The translations under genes were made by a program, and so were the position numbers. 38,976 nt of DNA from a virus. Positions within the stretch are counted from its first letter, which is position 1; each line of letters opens with the position of its first letter. This document shows positions 1-6,311 of this stretch, piece after piece. The notes beneath the pieces were generated by a model. It had not been told where the DNA came from and made no database searches. It worked only from the letters and a program-made list of their open reading frames with translations. The stretch covers positions 1 to 38,976 of the IMG/VR virus record IMGVR_UViG_3300020165_000052; one strand, 5' to 3'.

Positions 1-219
1 GACATTAGTGAGTTAAAATTAAAAGGCGGAGGAGGTACTGACATGTCTCCTGGTTTCAAGTATGTAGAAGAATGCTTACCTGAAACAGAAACCTTACTAT
101 GCTTTTCTGACTGCGAGTTCTTTAACTCGTGGCCTGAAGAACCAGCCGTACCTGTTGTATGGCTATCCACAGGTAATACCGATAATCCATATGGTACACT
201 TGTATCTGTAACTGTCTAA
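1..219 (+). CDS. VWA-like metallopeptidase-associated protein (DUF2201-like), C-terminal fragment
   Basis: This is the 3' end of a gene that enters the window from the left; 72 codons are visible and the stop is TAA at 217-219. The reading frame shows KGGGGTDMSP, then a hydrophobic stretch with LLCFSDCEFF, then PVVWLSTGN. The GGGGTD motif, an LxxFSD strand and a PVxWxxTG strand are typical of the VWA-like C-terminal domain of the DUF2201 family, where GTD and the later Asp sit around a metal-binding site. In phages such genes usually sit beside a MoxR-type AAA ATPase; that partner would be outside the window. The function is unknown beyond a probable chaperone or metallopeptidase-like role. 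The family call rests on a short fragment. Confidence 0.62.
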   Translation, partial: DISELKLKGGGGTDMSPGFKYVEECLPETETLLCFSDCEFFNSWPEEPAVPVVWLSTGNTDNPYGTLVSVTV

Positions 220-234
220 GAAAGGACAATCAAA

Positions 235-1197
235 ATGTTTAAAGATTACTCAATGATTGCAGCAGTAAATGCTAAGAATGACACAATAAATAAACAAGCT
301 TATCTTCATGGAGAGCTTGTAGGACATCTTAGTATGCTACACAGTAAGCTTAATCTAACTAATATAGAACAAGCATATGCTAACTGTACCAAGGAAGTTA
401 ACTCTACCTTTAACCATAACAGACAAATTATACCTCTTGAGACTGAACTTGGTTGTTTACGTAACTCAAAGAGCTACTACTATAACTATCATGCCAAACA
501 CTATTCTGCCTCAGTAGGTATTGACATATGTGAAGATGTTTTACCTGACTTACGACAGCTAAACAACAGGATGATTAACAAGGTACTGTTAGAAATAGTT
601 AAGAAGGAAGTGTTCATTGAATACCTGCTCAATGACACAAACGAGAAAAGAGAAGCTTCTAAAATACAAGATACTGTTATCAAAGCAAATCATGTACTGA
701 GAAATAAGCTTTCTACTGCAGACTTGTATCATCTTAAATACACCAATGCTTATGATGAAGAGAGTAGCCCTGGATTTGTACATCAAGTTATGGGTCAGAA
801 TGATACTACTATAAGAACAAAACCTGAAATAGGTATTGATAAAGATTGGTGTGAAAAGGTGTTTGATAATAACCTTATGATACTTGAGTTCGAAGGAGCA
901 AGAGCATTCACAATATCAGCAGATGTTAAATCAACTGATCAAGATAAGACCTTATACAACGTAAAGGTACTACAAATAACTGGTACTCGTCAAGAAAAGA
1001 ATAGAGCAAACGGTTACTATTATACTAAGAACTATTCAGTAGACGAGGCTATACGTAAGCTGTTTAAAGTAAAAGATTTAGTGCTATCAATGTCAGCAGA
1101 CAAAACACATTGGGCACTGGGTACAGATGAGGTAAAAGCAGAGAGGACAATGAGACGCAGACAAAAGCTGTCAATGATGAAACAACTAAATCTATAG
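235..1197 (+). CDS. Hypothetical protein, 320 aa
   Basis: An uninterrupted 320-codon frame starts at an ATG preceded by AAAGGAC 7-8 nt upstream and follows the VWA-like gene after only 15 nt, so the two are probably co-transcribed. The protein is mostly polar and lysine/asparagine-rich, with predicted helical stretches (about residues 100-165) and no signal peptide or membrane span. I recognise no catalytic motif. It ends in a basic tail (residues about 300-320, with RTMRRRQK). In phages the gene next to a DUF2201-type protein is often part of the same unknown module, so a partner role is possible but unproven. The stop codon overlaps the first bases of the 19-nt repeat at 1196-1214. Confidence 0.8.
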   Translation: MFKDYSMIAAVNAKNDTINKQAYLHGELVGHLSMLHSKLNLTNIEQAYANCTKEVNSTFNHNRQIIPLETELGCLRNSKSYYYNYHAKHYSASVGIDICEDVLPDLRQLNNRMINKVLLEIVKKEVFIEYLLNDTNEKREASKIQDTVIKANHVLRNKLSTADLYHLKYTNAYDEESSPGFVHQVMGQNDTTIRTKPEIGIDKDWCEKVFDNNLMILEFEGARAFTISADVKSTDQDKTLYNVKVLQITGTRQEKNRANGYYYTKNYSVDEAIRKLFKVKDLVLSMSADKTHWALGTDEVKAERTMRRRQKLSMMKQLNL

Positions 1198-1214
1198 TCC
1201 ATTATTAAAAGGGA
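1196..1214 (+). promoter_or_regulatory. Candidate phage RNAP promoter, copy 1 (19-nt repeat)
   Basis: The sequence AGTCCATTATTAAAAGGGA starts in the stop codon of the preceding gene and precedes the DUF3310 gene by 33 nt. An exact 19/19 copy lies at 8934-8952. The AT-rich core ending in GGGA resembles how T7-type promoters end at the +1 GGGA. Here the flanks also form a 5-bp inverted repeat AGTCC/GGACT followed by GATATTTTT, so a weak terminator is the alternative; the other copies do not keep that pairing, which favours a sequence-recognised site. Confidence 0.5.
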
Positions 1215-1247
1215 CTGATATTTTTCATTCTAAACTAAGGATACACT

Positions 1248-1670
1248 ATGACTCGTGAGAAAATACTAGAGCAATTGATGCACGCTAAGACAAGCTTTGA
1301 AACTAAATTCTTGCTTGACGAGCTATCAGATCTTGATAAAGAAAATATCAAGGAGTTTAATAAGAAACGAAAGGAACCTTTATTCCACGGTAAGTTTACT
1401 GACATGGATGATGATGAGCAAGATCAAGTAATTAATCCTGCTCACTATAAAGTAATTCCACCGGGTAATTATCCGGATGGCTTAGAGTATATGGATCTCA
1501 TGTCTTATATTCTATCACACCACACAGGTGTTACATCTCATATCCTCGGTCAAGTGTTTAAGTATAGCACTCGTCTGGGTAAGAAAGATGCTAAGTTACA
1601 GGATGCCAAGAAAATACAATGGTATGCTAACTATCTTGTCAAGGTAATTGAGCAAGAAAATGAATCTTAA
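1248..1670 (+). CDS. DUF3310 domain protein (T7 gp1.7 nucleotide-kinase-like)
   Basis: The 140-aa product has a variable charged N-terminus (residues 1-60) and a C-terminal domain from about 62 to 135 with the DUF3310 pattern: INPAHYK, then GLEYMDLMSY, then GQVFKYSTRLGKK, then DAKKIQWYANYLVKVI. In phage T7 a protein with this domain, gp1.7, has nucleotide kinase activity on dGMP and dTMP. That activity is known for T7; here it is inferred only from the domain. The gene is the first behind the candidate promoter at 1196 and starts 8-10 nt after AAGGA. It fits with the deoxyribosyltransferase-like, glutaredoxin and reductase genes as part of dNTP supply. Confidence 0.75.
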   Translation: MTREKILEQLMHAKTSFETKFLLDELSDLDKENIKEFNKKRKEPLFHGKFTDMDDDEQDQVINPAHYKVIPPGNYPDGLEYMDLMSYILSHHTGVTSHILGQVFKYSTRLGKKDAKLQDAKKIQWYANYLVKVIEQENES

Positions 1671-1857
1671 AGTGATATCACTACATCACTACAAAGACTT
1701 CCCGGTTTACTGGGAGGTCTTAGAAGATCAAACAACTATAATGTCCTCAGAGTTGTTTGATCTAAATATAAATCATGAGGTCAATGAAGAAAATGTATCA
1801 GAAGTAATCAACCAGCTTATAGTAGAGCTATACTCTGATATAATCACAATCCATTAA
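1660..1857 (+). CDS. Small acidic hypothetical protein, 65 aa
   Basis: The frame starts with ATG at 1660 inside the last codons of the DUF3310 gene (overlap 11 nt), which suggests translational coupling. A TTG at 1648 could add four residues but is less likely. The product is acidic in its second half and has a hydrophobic pattern with aromatic residues near the N-terminus (HHYKDFPVYWEVLED). No known family is recognised. The gene ends 17 nt before the SSB gene. Confidence 0.6.
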   Translation: MNLKVISLHHYKDFPVYWEVLEDQTTIMSSELFDLNINHEVNEENVSEVINQLIVELYSDIITIH

Positions 1858-1874
1858 CATAAGGAAAATATATA

Positions 1875-2300
1875 ATGGCTAATCAAGTAATCGTAGTACG
1901 TGACGTAACATTCAACTGGCCTAAACTGGTTGATAAACATTCACCTTTCGGTACACTCCAGTGGGATGTACAGGTGGTTACAAATAACGATGCAACCAAG
2001 GCACAGCTAGAGTCTGCTGGTGTCAAGATGAAGAAGGGAGATAACGGTTATTACGCTAATATTAAACGTAAAGCAGTTAAAGCTAATGGTGAACCACAAG
2101 AGCCCCCCAAGGTTGTTGATACTGATAAAGAAGAAATGGCTCCAAGTAAAATTAAAGGCATGGGCAATGGATCTAAAGGTCACATCAAGCTATTCTCTTA
2201 TGACTGGGAGATGGCAGGTAAGAAGGGCGTATCAGCTATGCTGGTTGCTATGCAAATCACTGACTACGTTAGTTATGACGGTGCTGGGGAAGACTTCTAA
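1875..2300 (+). CDS. Single-stranded DNA-binding protein, T7 gp2.5/DUF2815-like
   Basis: The 141-aa product begins with VTFNWPKLVDKHSPFG, has a basic central segment (about residues 62-75, NIKRKAVKANG) and then GNGSKGHIKLFSYDWEMAGKKG followed by hydrophobic strands ending in ITDYVSYD. The spacing of conserved Gly-rich and aromatic elements matches OB-fold SSBs of the gp2.5/DUF2815 type. The C-terminus is acidic and ends in EDF; a terminal Phe behind acidic residues is what T7 gp2.5 and bacterial SSBs use to contact polymerase and helicase. It would coat ssDNA at the fork made by the polymerase and primase-helicase further on. The start has AAGGAAA upstream. Confidence 0.75.
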   Translation: MANQVIVVRDVTFNWPKLVDKHSPFGTLQWDVQVVTNNDATKAQLESAGVKMKKGDNGYYANIKRKAVKANGEPQEPPKVVDTDKEEMAPSKIKGMGNGSKGHIKLFSYDWEMAGKKGVSAMLVAMQITDYVSYDGAGEDF

Positions 2301-2446
2301 TGCCAGCTAAACTAATTAAAGTTGATACCAGGAATGGTCCGGCATGGATCCTTCCTGAGTACAACACTCAATACTATGTAACTCAGTTAGCTCAAATACT
2401 TTGGGCTAACCGTTTCGTTAGAGTCCCTAAGAAAGAAGGTAAATAA
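2300..2446 (+). CDS. Small hypothetical protein, 48 aa
   Basis: An ATG overlaps the SSB stop codon (TAATG) and opens a 48-codon frame ending one base before the next ATG. The product is MPAKLIKVDTRNGP followed by WILPEYNTQYYVTQLAQILWANRF and a basic end. It is amphipathic rather than membrane-spanning. The tight start/stop arrangement on both sides argues that it is translated. No family is recognised. Confidence 0.6.
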   Translation: MPAKLIKVDTRNGPAWILPEYNTQYYVTQLAQILWANRFVRVPKKEGK

Positions 2447-2447
2447 A

Positions 2448-2897
2448 ATGAGTGACTATGTATATACTGCTGGAGCCATGGAACATGTTAGTACTTCTGA
2501 TATGATGGATTGGCGAGAGTATGTTGATCAAGCTCTACAAGAGTTCGATATCAAGTGTCTACATCCTACACGAAGAATACCTTTGCATCTATCAGAGAAC
2601 TATGATGATGCAGATATATCTACATATAACAAGCTCAAGCGTATTGAAGCTCAAGATATGTTAGATATAAAGAACTCTAAAGTAATCTTAGCTGATCTAA
2701 GAGATAGTATGCCCGGAAAAAAGTGGGGTACTGTTATGGAAGTAGCTAAGGCTAAAGAATGGGGTAAAGTTATTATTGTCTTGGTAGATCCAGGTCAATT
2801 TAAACACCCCTTTATTTACACCTATGCAACAGAGGTACACTATGATCTACAAGAAGCAGTCGAAGCAGTGCTAGATTACTACGATGGATCTGAATAA
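2448..2897 (+). CDS. Nucleoside 2-deoxyribosyltransferase-like protein
   Basis: The 149-aa product starts with a strand and loop YVYTAGAMEHV, has an acidic helix with AQDMLDIKNSKVILADL in the middle, and then KKWGTVMEVAKAKEWGKVIIVL. This order (YxAGPM-like N-terminus, D..I..SxxxLADL, GTxxExAxAxxxGK) is typical of the deoxyribosyltransferase/nucleotide hydrolase fold, in which the Glu of the GTxxE segment is the nucleophile. Family members cleave or exchange the base of deoxynucleosides or hydrolyse dNMPs. Substrate cannot be read from the sequence. It could salvage deoxyribose, sanitise odd nucleotides, or support modified bases; nothing else in the window decides among these. Confidence 0.72.
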   Translation: MSDYVYTAGAMEHVSTSDMMDWREYVDQALQEFDIKCLHPTRRIPLHLSENYDDADISTYNKLKRIEAQDMLDIKNSKVILADLRDSMPGKKWGTVMEVAKAKEWGKVIIVLVDPGQFKHPFIYTYATEVHYDLQEAVEAVLDYYDGSE

Positions 2898-3369
2898 TCT
2901 ATTAAAACAAATAAGGTCATACAAGCTATACGATAACCAAGGTCATTGGAAAACACAAGACCCGCTAGATATCACTGGCTTGCATGGCTTTGTTTACCTC
3001 ATACATAATATTCTGGATGACCGATATTATGTAGGTAAGAAAAACTTTCTGCATGGTGGAAAGAAAAATTACGTTAGGAAAGGAGTTAAAACACCTAACT
3101 ATAGGTATGGTACTGAAACTAACTGGAAGAACTATACCGGCTCTTCTGCCGAGCTTAATCTAGATCTGAGTAAGCACGGTAAAGATAACTTCTCCTTCAC
3201 TATAATAATGATATACAACACTCGTGGTGGTCTATCTTATGGTGAAGCTAATATTCAACACAAACTAGATGTGTTGACTATGAGGGATTCAAATGACAAG
3301 CCTAAATTCTATAACGGAAACATCGCAGGAATCAAATACATCCCCAAAGAAATCGGACGATCCGCATGA
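2884..3369 (+). CDS. GIY-YIG family endonuclease
   Basis: The 161-aa product contains GFVYLIHNIL followed by DRYYVGKKNF (about residues 35-56), the two strands that give the GIY-YIG fold its name. Next come an Arg-containing segment (YVRKG), NWKNYTGSSAELN, and a Glu in SYGEANIQHKLDVL that may be the metal ligand. The start overlaps the preceding gene by 14 nt. Free-standing GIY-YIG nucleases in phages are often homing endonucleases (as T4 Seg proteins) or repair-type nucleases. Its position just before a tRNA gene and the DNA polymerase gene fits a mobile nuclease, but no intron or inserted flank is visible. Confidence 0.72.
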   Translation: MDLNNLLKQIRSYKLYDNQGHWKTQDPLDITGLHGFVYLIHNILDDRYYVGKKNFLHGGKKNYVRKGVKTPNYRYGTETNWKNYTGSSAELNLDLSKHGKDNFSFTIIMIYNTRGGLSYGEANIQHKLDVLTMRDSNDKPKFYNGNIAGIKYIPKEIGRSA

Positions 3370-3388
3370 TCATTCAGATCATTGGATT

Positions 3389-3407
3389 ATACCTCTAATA
3401 AAAGAGA
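3389..3407 (+). promoter_or_regulatory. Weak candidate phage RNAP promoter, copy 4
   Basis: This intergenic stretch matches the 19-nt repeat at 1196 and 8934 at 13 of 19 positions by eye, keeping CC, the TA core, AAAAG and the final GA. It lies 9 nt before the start of the small HTH gene and ahead of the tRNA and DNA polymerase. The match is degenerate and may be chance in AT-rich DNA; the position in a 47-nt gap is the main support. Confidence 0.25.
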
Positions 3408-3416
3408 GAAAAAGAA

Positions 3417-3569
3417 ATGAAAAAATTGACAGTGAAAGAAGTAAAGATCATTCGTAAGCTTGCACGTGAAACAATGCTACGTCAACATTACATTGGCTCA
3501 TGCTATAATATCAGCCAAGCAATGGTCTCTTATATCAAAAACAACCGTCGTCATCAAGGAGTACAGTAA
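3417..3569 (+). CDS. Small helix-turn-helix protein, 50 aa
   Basis: ATG at 3417, preceded by GAGAG and an A-rich spacer, opens a 50-codon frame. The product is basic and all-helical in appearance: KKLTVKEVKIIRKLARET, then YIGSCYNISQAMVSYIKNNR. The second part fits the turn and recognition helix of a homeodomain-like HTH (xxxYNISxxxVSxIKNxRR), as seen in HNH-linked DNA-binding domains and small phage regulators. It may bind DNA and regulate this phage's or the host's genes. It is too short for further assignment. Confidence 0.6.
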   Translation: MKKLTVKEVKIIRKLARETMLRQHYIGSCYNISQAMVSYIKNNRRHQGVQ

Positions 3570-3570
3570 T

Positions 3571-3732
3571 ATGTTTGAAACAATTTTTATTTTTATGGTA
3601 GGATTTAGCATCCTAGTAGGTGTTACAAAAGAAGTTGTAGTACCTACAGTAGAAAAAACAGTTGAGGTTACAACAGAAGTAATCGAGACTACAATTGATT
3701 ACATTAAACCAGAAGAAACTACTGGCGAGTAA
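3571..3732 (+). CDS. Membrane microprotein with acidic Thr/Val/Glu tail, 53 aa
   Basis: The start at 3571 is chosen because AAGGAG lies at 3556-3561, 9 nt upstream. The frame is open further upstream from a TTG at 3460, but that would overlap the HTH gene. Residues 2-18 are hydrophobic (FETIFIFMVGFSILVGV) and probably span the inner membrane. The rest is a repetitive tail of V, T, E and K (KTVEVTTEVIETTID). The function is unknown; small single-span proteins like this can act in lysis control or superinfection exclusion. Confidence 0.6.
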   Translation: MFETIFIFMVGFSILVGVTKEVVVPTVEKTVEVTTEVIETTIDYIKPEETTGE

Positions 3733-3745
3733 TCTATAAAACAAA

Positions 3746-3822
3746 CTATCCTTAGCTCAACTGGATAGAGCAACTGCCTTCTAAGCAGTAGGTTACAGGT
3801 TCGAGTCCTGTAGGGTAGGCCA
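3746..3822 (+). tRNA. tRNA-Arg (anticodon TCT)
   Basis: A full cloverleaf can be drawn. The acceptor is CTATCCT (3746-3752) with AGGGTAG (3812-3818), including one G-U pair. The D stem is GCTC/GAGC, the anticodon stem ACTGC/GCAGT with loop CTTCTAA, and the T stem ACAGG/CCTGT with loop TTCGAGT. The discriminator is G at 3819 and an encoded CCA occupies 3820-3822. The anticodon TCT reads AGA (and AGG weakly), a codon that the AT-rich phage genes use often. The gene ends 18 nt before the DNA polymerase start. Confidence 0.95.
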
Positions 3823-3840
3823 ACAATCGAAGGAAACACT

Positions 3841-5679
3841 ATGACAATATATGCGTGGGACATCGAAGCGAACGGCTTCCAAGATGTAGCGGACACAATA
3901 TGGGTTTCAGTAATGCGTAACTTACACACTAAAGAGCTACATATCTTTAGTGATCACGATGATCAGTATCCTAATGTATCTGAATCATTTAAATTATTCG
4001 AGAAGGCCACCGGAATTATAGCGCATAATGGTATGCGTTATGACCGTGTGGTCTTCGAGAAGGTAACGGGTTATGCTATCGATCGTAATAAGCTTATCGA
4101 TACAGTAATCTATTCTCGTCTTAACGACTTCCATCGTAAGAAAACAGGACGTAGACACAGCCTTAAAGCACTTGCCAAACAGGCTGGTCAAGAACAAAAG
4201 ATGGACTATGATGGAGGGTTTGACAACTACTCTGATGAAATGGTTCAGTACTGTATAGCAGATGTTGATGCTAACATTGCTGTATACGATATGCTTATGC
4301 AAGAGTATGATAAGATTATAGTTACTAATCCTAGCTATAATGATGCCATTAATATCGAACATCAGATGGCCTACTGGTCTAGTGAACAGATTAAGAATGG
4401 CTGGCGTATCAATGAAGAACTACTTAATACTACTGTAAACAAAATAAAAGGTGAAATGAATGAGATCGAAGAAAGAGTTGAGCCACAACTTGGTAGCCTC
4501 ACAATCACAATCGATAAAGAACCCAAGACCGCTAAGTACAAGAAGAACGGAGAATACACCGCTGTTTCTGCAAGGCTCTTGGGCGACTATTTTGGGCGCT
4601 ATATTGATGTGTCTGATTCTCTTAGCAGTGATCCCCCAATAAAACCAGGAGAGGAGTTTCAACGTAAAGAAACTATTGAAGCCAGACTAGGTAATCAAGA
4701 ACATCTCAAGGAATTTCTTTATACTCTTGGATGGGAACCTACTCAGTGGAACTGGAAAAAGATTCACAACGAGTTTGTAAAGGTTAGTCCTAAGTTAACT
4801 ACAGATAGCCTGACTAAGCTAGGTAGTATTGGTATTGATATCGATCGTTACTTTACACTACGTGCTCGCCATAGTATTCTTATGGGTTGGAAAGAACATA
4901 TCCGTAACGGTAGGTTGTACGGTGATGTGATAGATATCGGTGCTGCTACAGGCCGACAGACCCATAAGATTATTGCTAACATTCCTTCACCTAAAGCAGC
5001 TTACGGTGCTGATATTCGTTCTATGTTTATCTGTCCTGATGATAAGCTATTAATATCTGCTGATGGTGCCGGCTATCAAGCTCGTGTTGTTGCTCACTTC
5101 GGTAGAGATCAAGAGATGTCTGATGAAATTCTTAAAGGAGATATACACCAGAAAAATGCTGATGCTATTAATTGTACTCGAAACGAGGCTAAGCCTTTCT
5201 TCTTTGCCTTTCTATTCGGCGCTGGAGGTAACAAGCTTGGTACAATCTTAGGTCGTTCTGCACAAGCAGGTAATAAAGCTAAAGATGCTTTCTTACAACG
5301 ATGGCCAGCACTTGCTGCATTAACTGAACAAGTAAAGAATGTAGCACAACAAAGAGGTTATCTGCGTGGCCTTGATGGCCGTAGAATCTATACAGATGAA
5401 GCATATAAAGCCTTTAACTATCTGATACAAGGCACTGAAGCTATCTTAATGAAGAGAACTATTGTGCGTATCAATGAAGCCTTTGAATCAGAAGGCATTG
5501 AAGCTAAACAACTATTGTTTTACCATGATGAATGTACATGGGAAATCTCACCTGAAGATACTGAAAGAGCAGAGGCTATCATCCGTAAGTGGTTTGTAGA
5601 AGCACCCAAAGAACTTGGTGTAACCATTATGGAAGCTGGTGACTGTAAAGTAGGTAAAGATTATTTGGAGGTACACTAA
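3841..5679 (+). CDS. DNA polymerase I family, T7-type, with 3'-5' exonuclease
   Basis: The 612-aa enzyme has a complete proofreading domain: Exo I around D7/E9 (WDIEANG), Exo II with D68 (HNGMRYD), and Exo III with Y137/D141. Polymerase motif A carries D408 (SADGAGYQAR), motif B runs from R447 to G460 with K451, and motif C is H562-D563-E564. It is about 90 aa shorter than T7 gp5 and I see no clear thioredoxin-binding insertion. Three positions differ from the usual pattern. The motif A glutamate (E710 of E. coli Pol I) is Q413. The 762-equivalent is F455. The 766-equivalent tyrosine is F459. The gene stop overlaps the next start (TAATG). Confidence 0.95.
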   Translation: MTIYAWDIEANGFQDVADTIWVSVMRNLHTKELHIFSDHDDQYPNVSESFKLFEKATGIIAHNGMRYDRVVFEKVTGYAIDRNKLIDTVIYSRLNDFHRKKTGRRHSLKALAKQAGQEQKMDYDGGFDNYSDEMVQYCIADVDANIAVYDMLMQEYDKIIVTNPSYNDAINIEHQMAYWSSEQIKNGWRINEELLNTTVNKIKGEMNEIEERVEPQLGSLTITIDKEPKTAKYKKNGEYTAVSARLLGDYFGRYIDVSDSLSSDPPIKPGEEFQRKETIEARLGNQEHLKEFLYTLGWEPTQWNWKKIHNEFVKVSPKLTTDSLTKLGSIGIDIDRYFTLRARHSILMGWKEHIRNGRLYGDVIDIGAATGRQTHKIIANIPSPKAAYGADIRSMFICPDDKLLISADGAGYQARVVAHFGRDQEMSDEILKGDIHQKNADAINCTRNEAKPFFFAFLFGAGGNKLGTILGRSAQAGNKAKDAFLQRWPALAALTEQVKNVAQQRGYLRGLDGRRIYTDEAYKAFNYLIQGTEAILMKRTIVRINEAFESEGIEAKQLLFYHDECTWEISPEDTERAEAIIRKWFVEAPKELGVTIMEAGDCKVGKDYLEVH

Positions 5680-5921
5680 TGCCATATATAACTAAAGAAG
5701 CACGAGAAGAATTGTATGACCGTGACCCTGAAAATGCAGGTGAACTACAGTATCTTATCGCAATGATGATGTCTGATTATATCTCAGACAAAGATCAGTA
5801 TGATTATCAAACACTTAATGATGTAATGGGTGCTCTCGCTGGAGCTCAACAAGAGTTCTATCGAAAAATAGTTGCTCCCTACGAAGAGAAAAAGGAGTTA
5901 CTTAATGGAAGCGTATACTGA
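5679..5921 (+). CDS. Conserved small phage protein (DUF6899-like), 80 aa
   Basis: This gene starts in the stop codon of the DNA polymerase gene. The product is MPYITKEAREEL, then a segment with RDPENAGELQYLIAMMMSDYI, then a helix ending in GAQQEFYRKIVAPYEEKK. I recall this pattern (NAGELxYLI, then GAxxEFYRRxVAPYExxK) from small conserved proteins of many phage replication clusters, grouped as DUF6899; that name is from memory and should be treated as tentative. The function is unknown. It overlaps the glutaredoxin start by 17 nt. Confidence 0.7.
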   Translation: MPYITKEAREELYDRDPENAGELQYLIAMMMSDYISDKDQYDYQTLNDVMGALAGAQQEFYRKIVAPYEEKKELLNGSVY

Positions 5922-6159
5922 TAAGATCTATAATGTTACTATGTATACAATAGCTAACTGTGAATTTTGTGAGATGGCAAAAAACTTATTGTATTCCCAC
6001 AAAGACTATGTTATATATGAGGTCGATCTAACCAGCAAACCTAGTGTAAAACAAAATGTAAAGGAAAAATTAGGTACTACTGTTCCTCAAATAGTAATTG
6101 ACGGTGTTCACATCGGAGGTTACAAAGAGCTACAAGAGTACTTTGATCAATGGAAGTAA
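5905..6159 (+). CDS. Glutaredoxin
   Basis: The 84-aa product has a Grx/thioredoxin fold pattern: a beta strand VTMYTIANC followed by the active site C-E-F-C (about residues 19-22), the cis-Pro segment TVPQIVIDG, and GGYKEL near the end. The start ATG at 5905 is favoured by AAAGGAG 8 nt upstream. Glutaredoxins reduce disulfides using glutathione and can serve as electron donors for ribonucleotide reductase, so this enzyme may re-reduce the C-terminal Cys pair of the class II reductase on the other arm. The CEFC active site is a variant of the common CPYC. It lies beside the DNA polymerase, but no thioredoxin-type processivity role is implied. Confidence 0.9.
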   Translation: MEAYTDKIYNVTMYTIANCEFCEMAKNLLYSHKDYVIYEVDLTSKPSVKQNVKEKLGTTVPQIVIDGVHIGGYKELQEYFDQWK

Positions 6160-6311
6160 CAGAAGTACTATTAACTTTAGTAGGAATAACTATACTCCAG
6201 GCCTACCAAATATGGAACTTAGAGAAACGCAATCAAGCCCTAGCAGAACTAGTTGTTGGTTTACACTTAGGTCTTATTGAAATAGAAGAGGCAGATGAAG
6301 ATGAGTATTAA
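6150..6311 (+). CDS. Membrane microprotein, 53 aa
   Basis: ATG at 6150 lies inside the end of the glutaredoxin gene and the frame closes at 6309-6311, inside the start of the exonuclease gene. The product begins MEVTEVLLTLVGITILQAYQ, a likely membrane span, followed by a short charged helix and an acidic end (IEIEEADEDEY). It fills the otherwise empty gap between two well-supported genes, and its overlapping ends fit translational coupling. No family is recognised. Confidence 0.55.
   Translation: MEVTEVLLTLVGITILQAYQIWNLEKRNQALAELVVGLHLGLIEIEEADEDEY

Noticed and set aside
2086-2310. Second frame within the SSB gene (74 aa)
   Set aside because: No ribosome-binding site, entirely inside a well-supported gene, and no protein-like pattern.
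3460-3570. Upstream extension of the microprotein at 3571 to a TTG start at 3460
   Set aside because: It would overlap the HTH gene for its whole length, and AAGGAG at the right distance supports ATG at 3571.
3841-5679. Intein or intron in the DNA polymerase next to the GIY-YIG gene
   Set aside because: All exonuclease and polymerase motifs follow at normal spacing in a single frame without an insertion.
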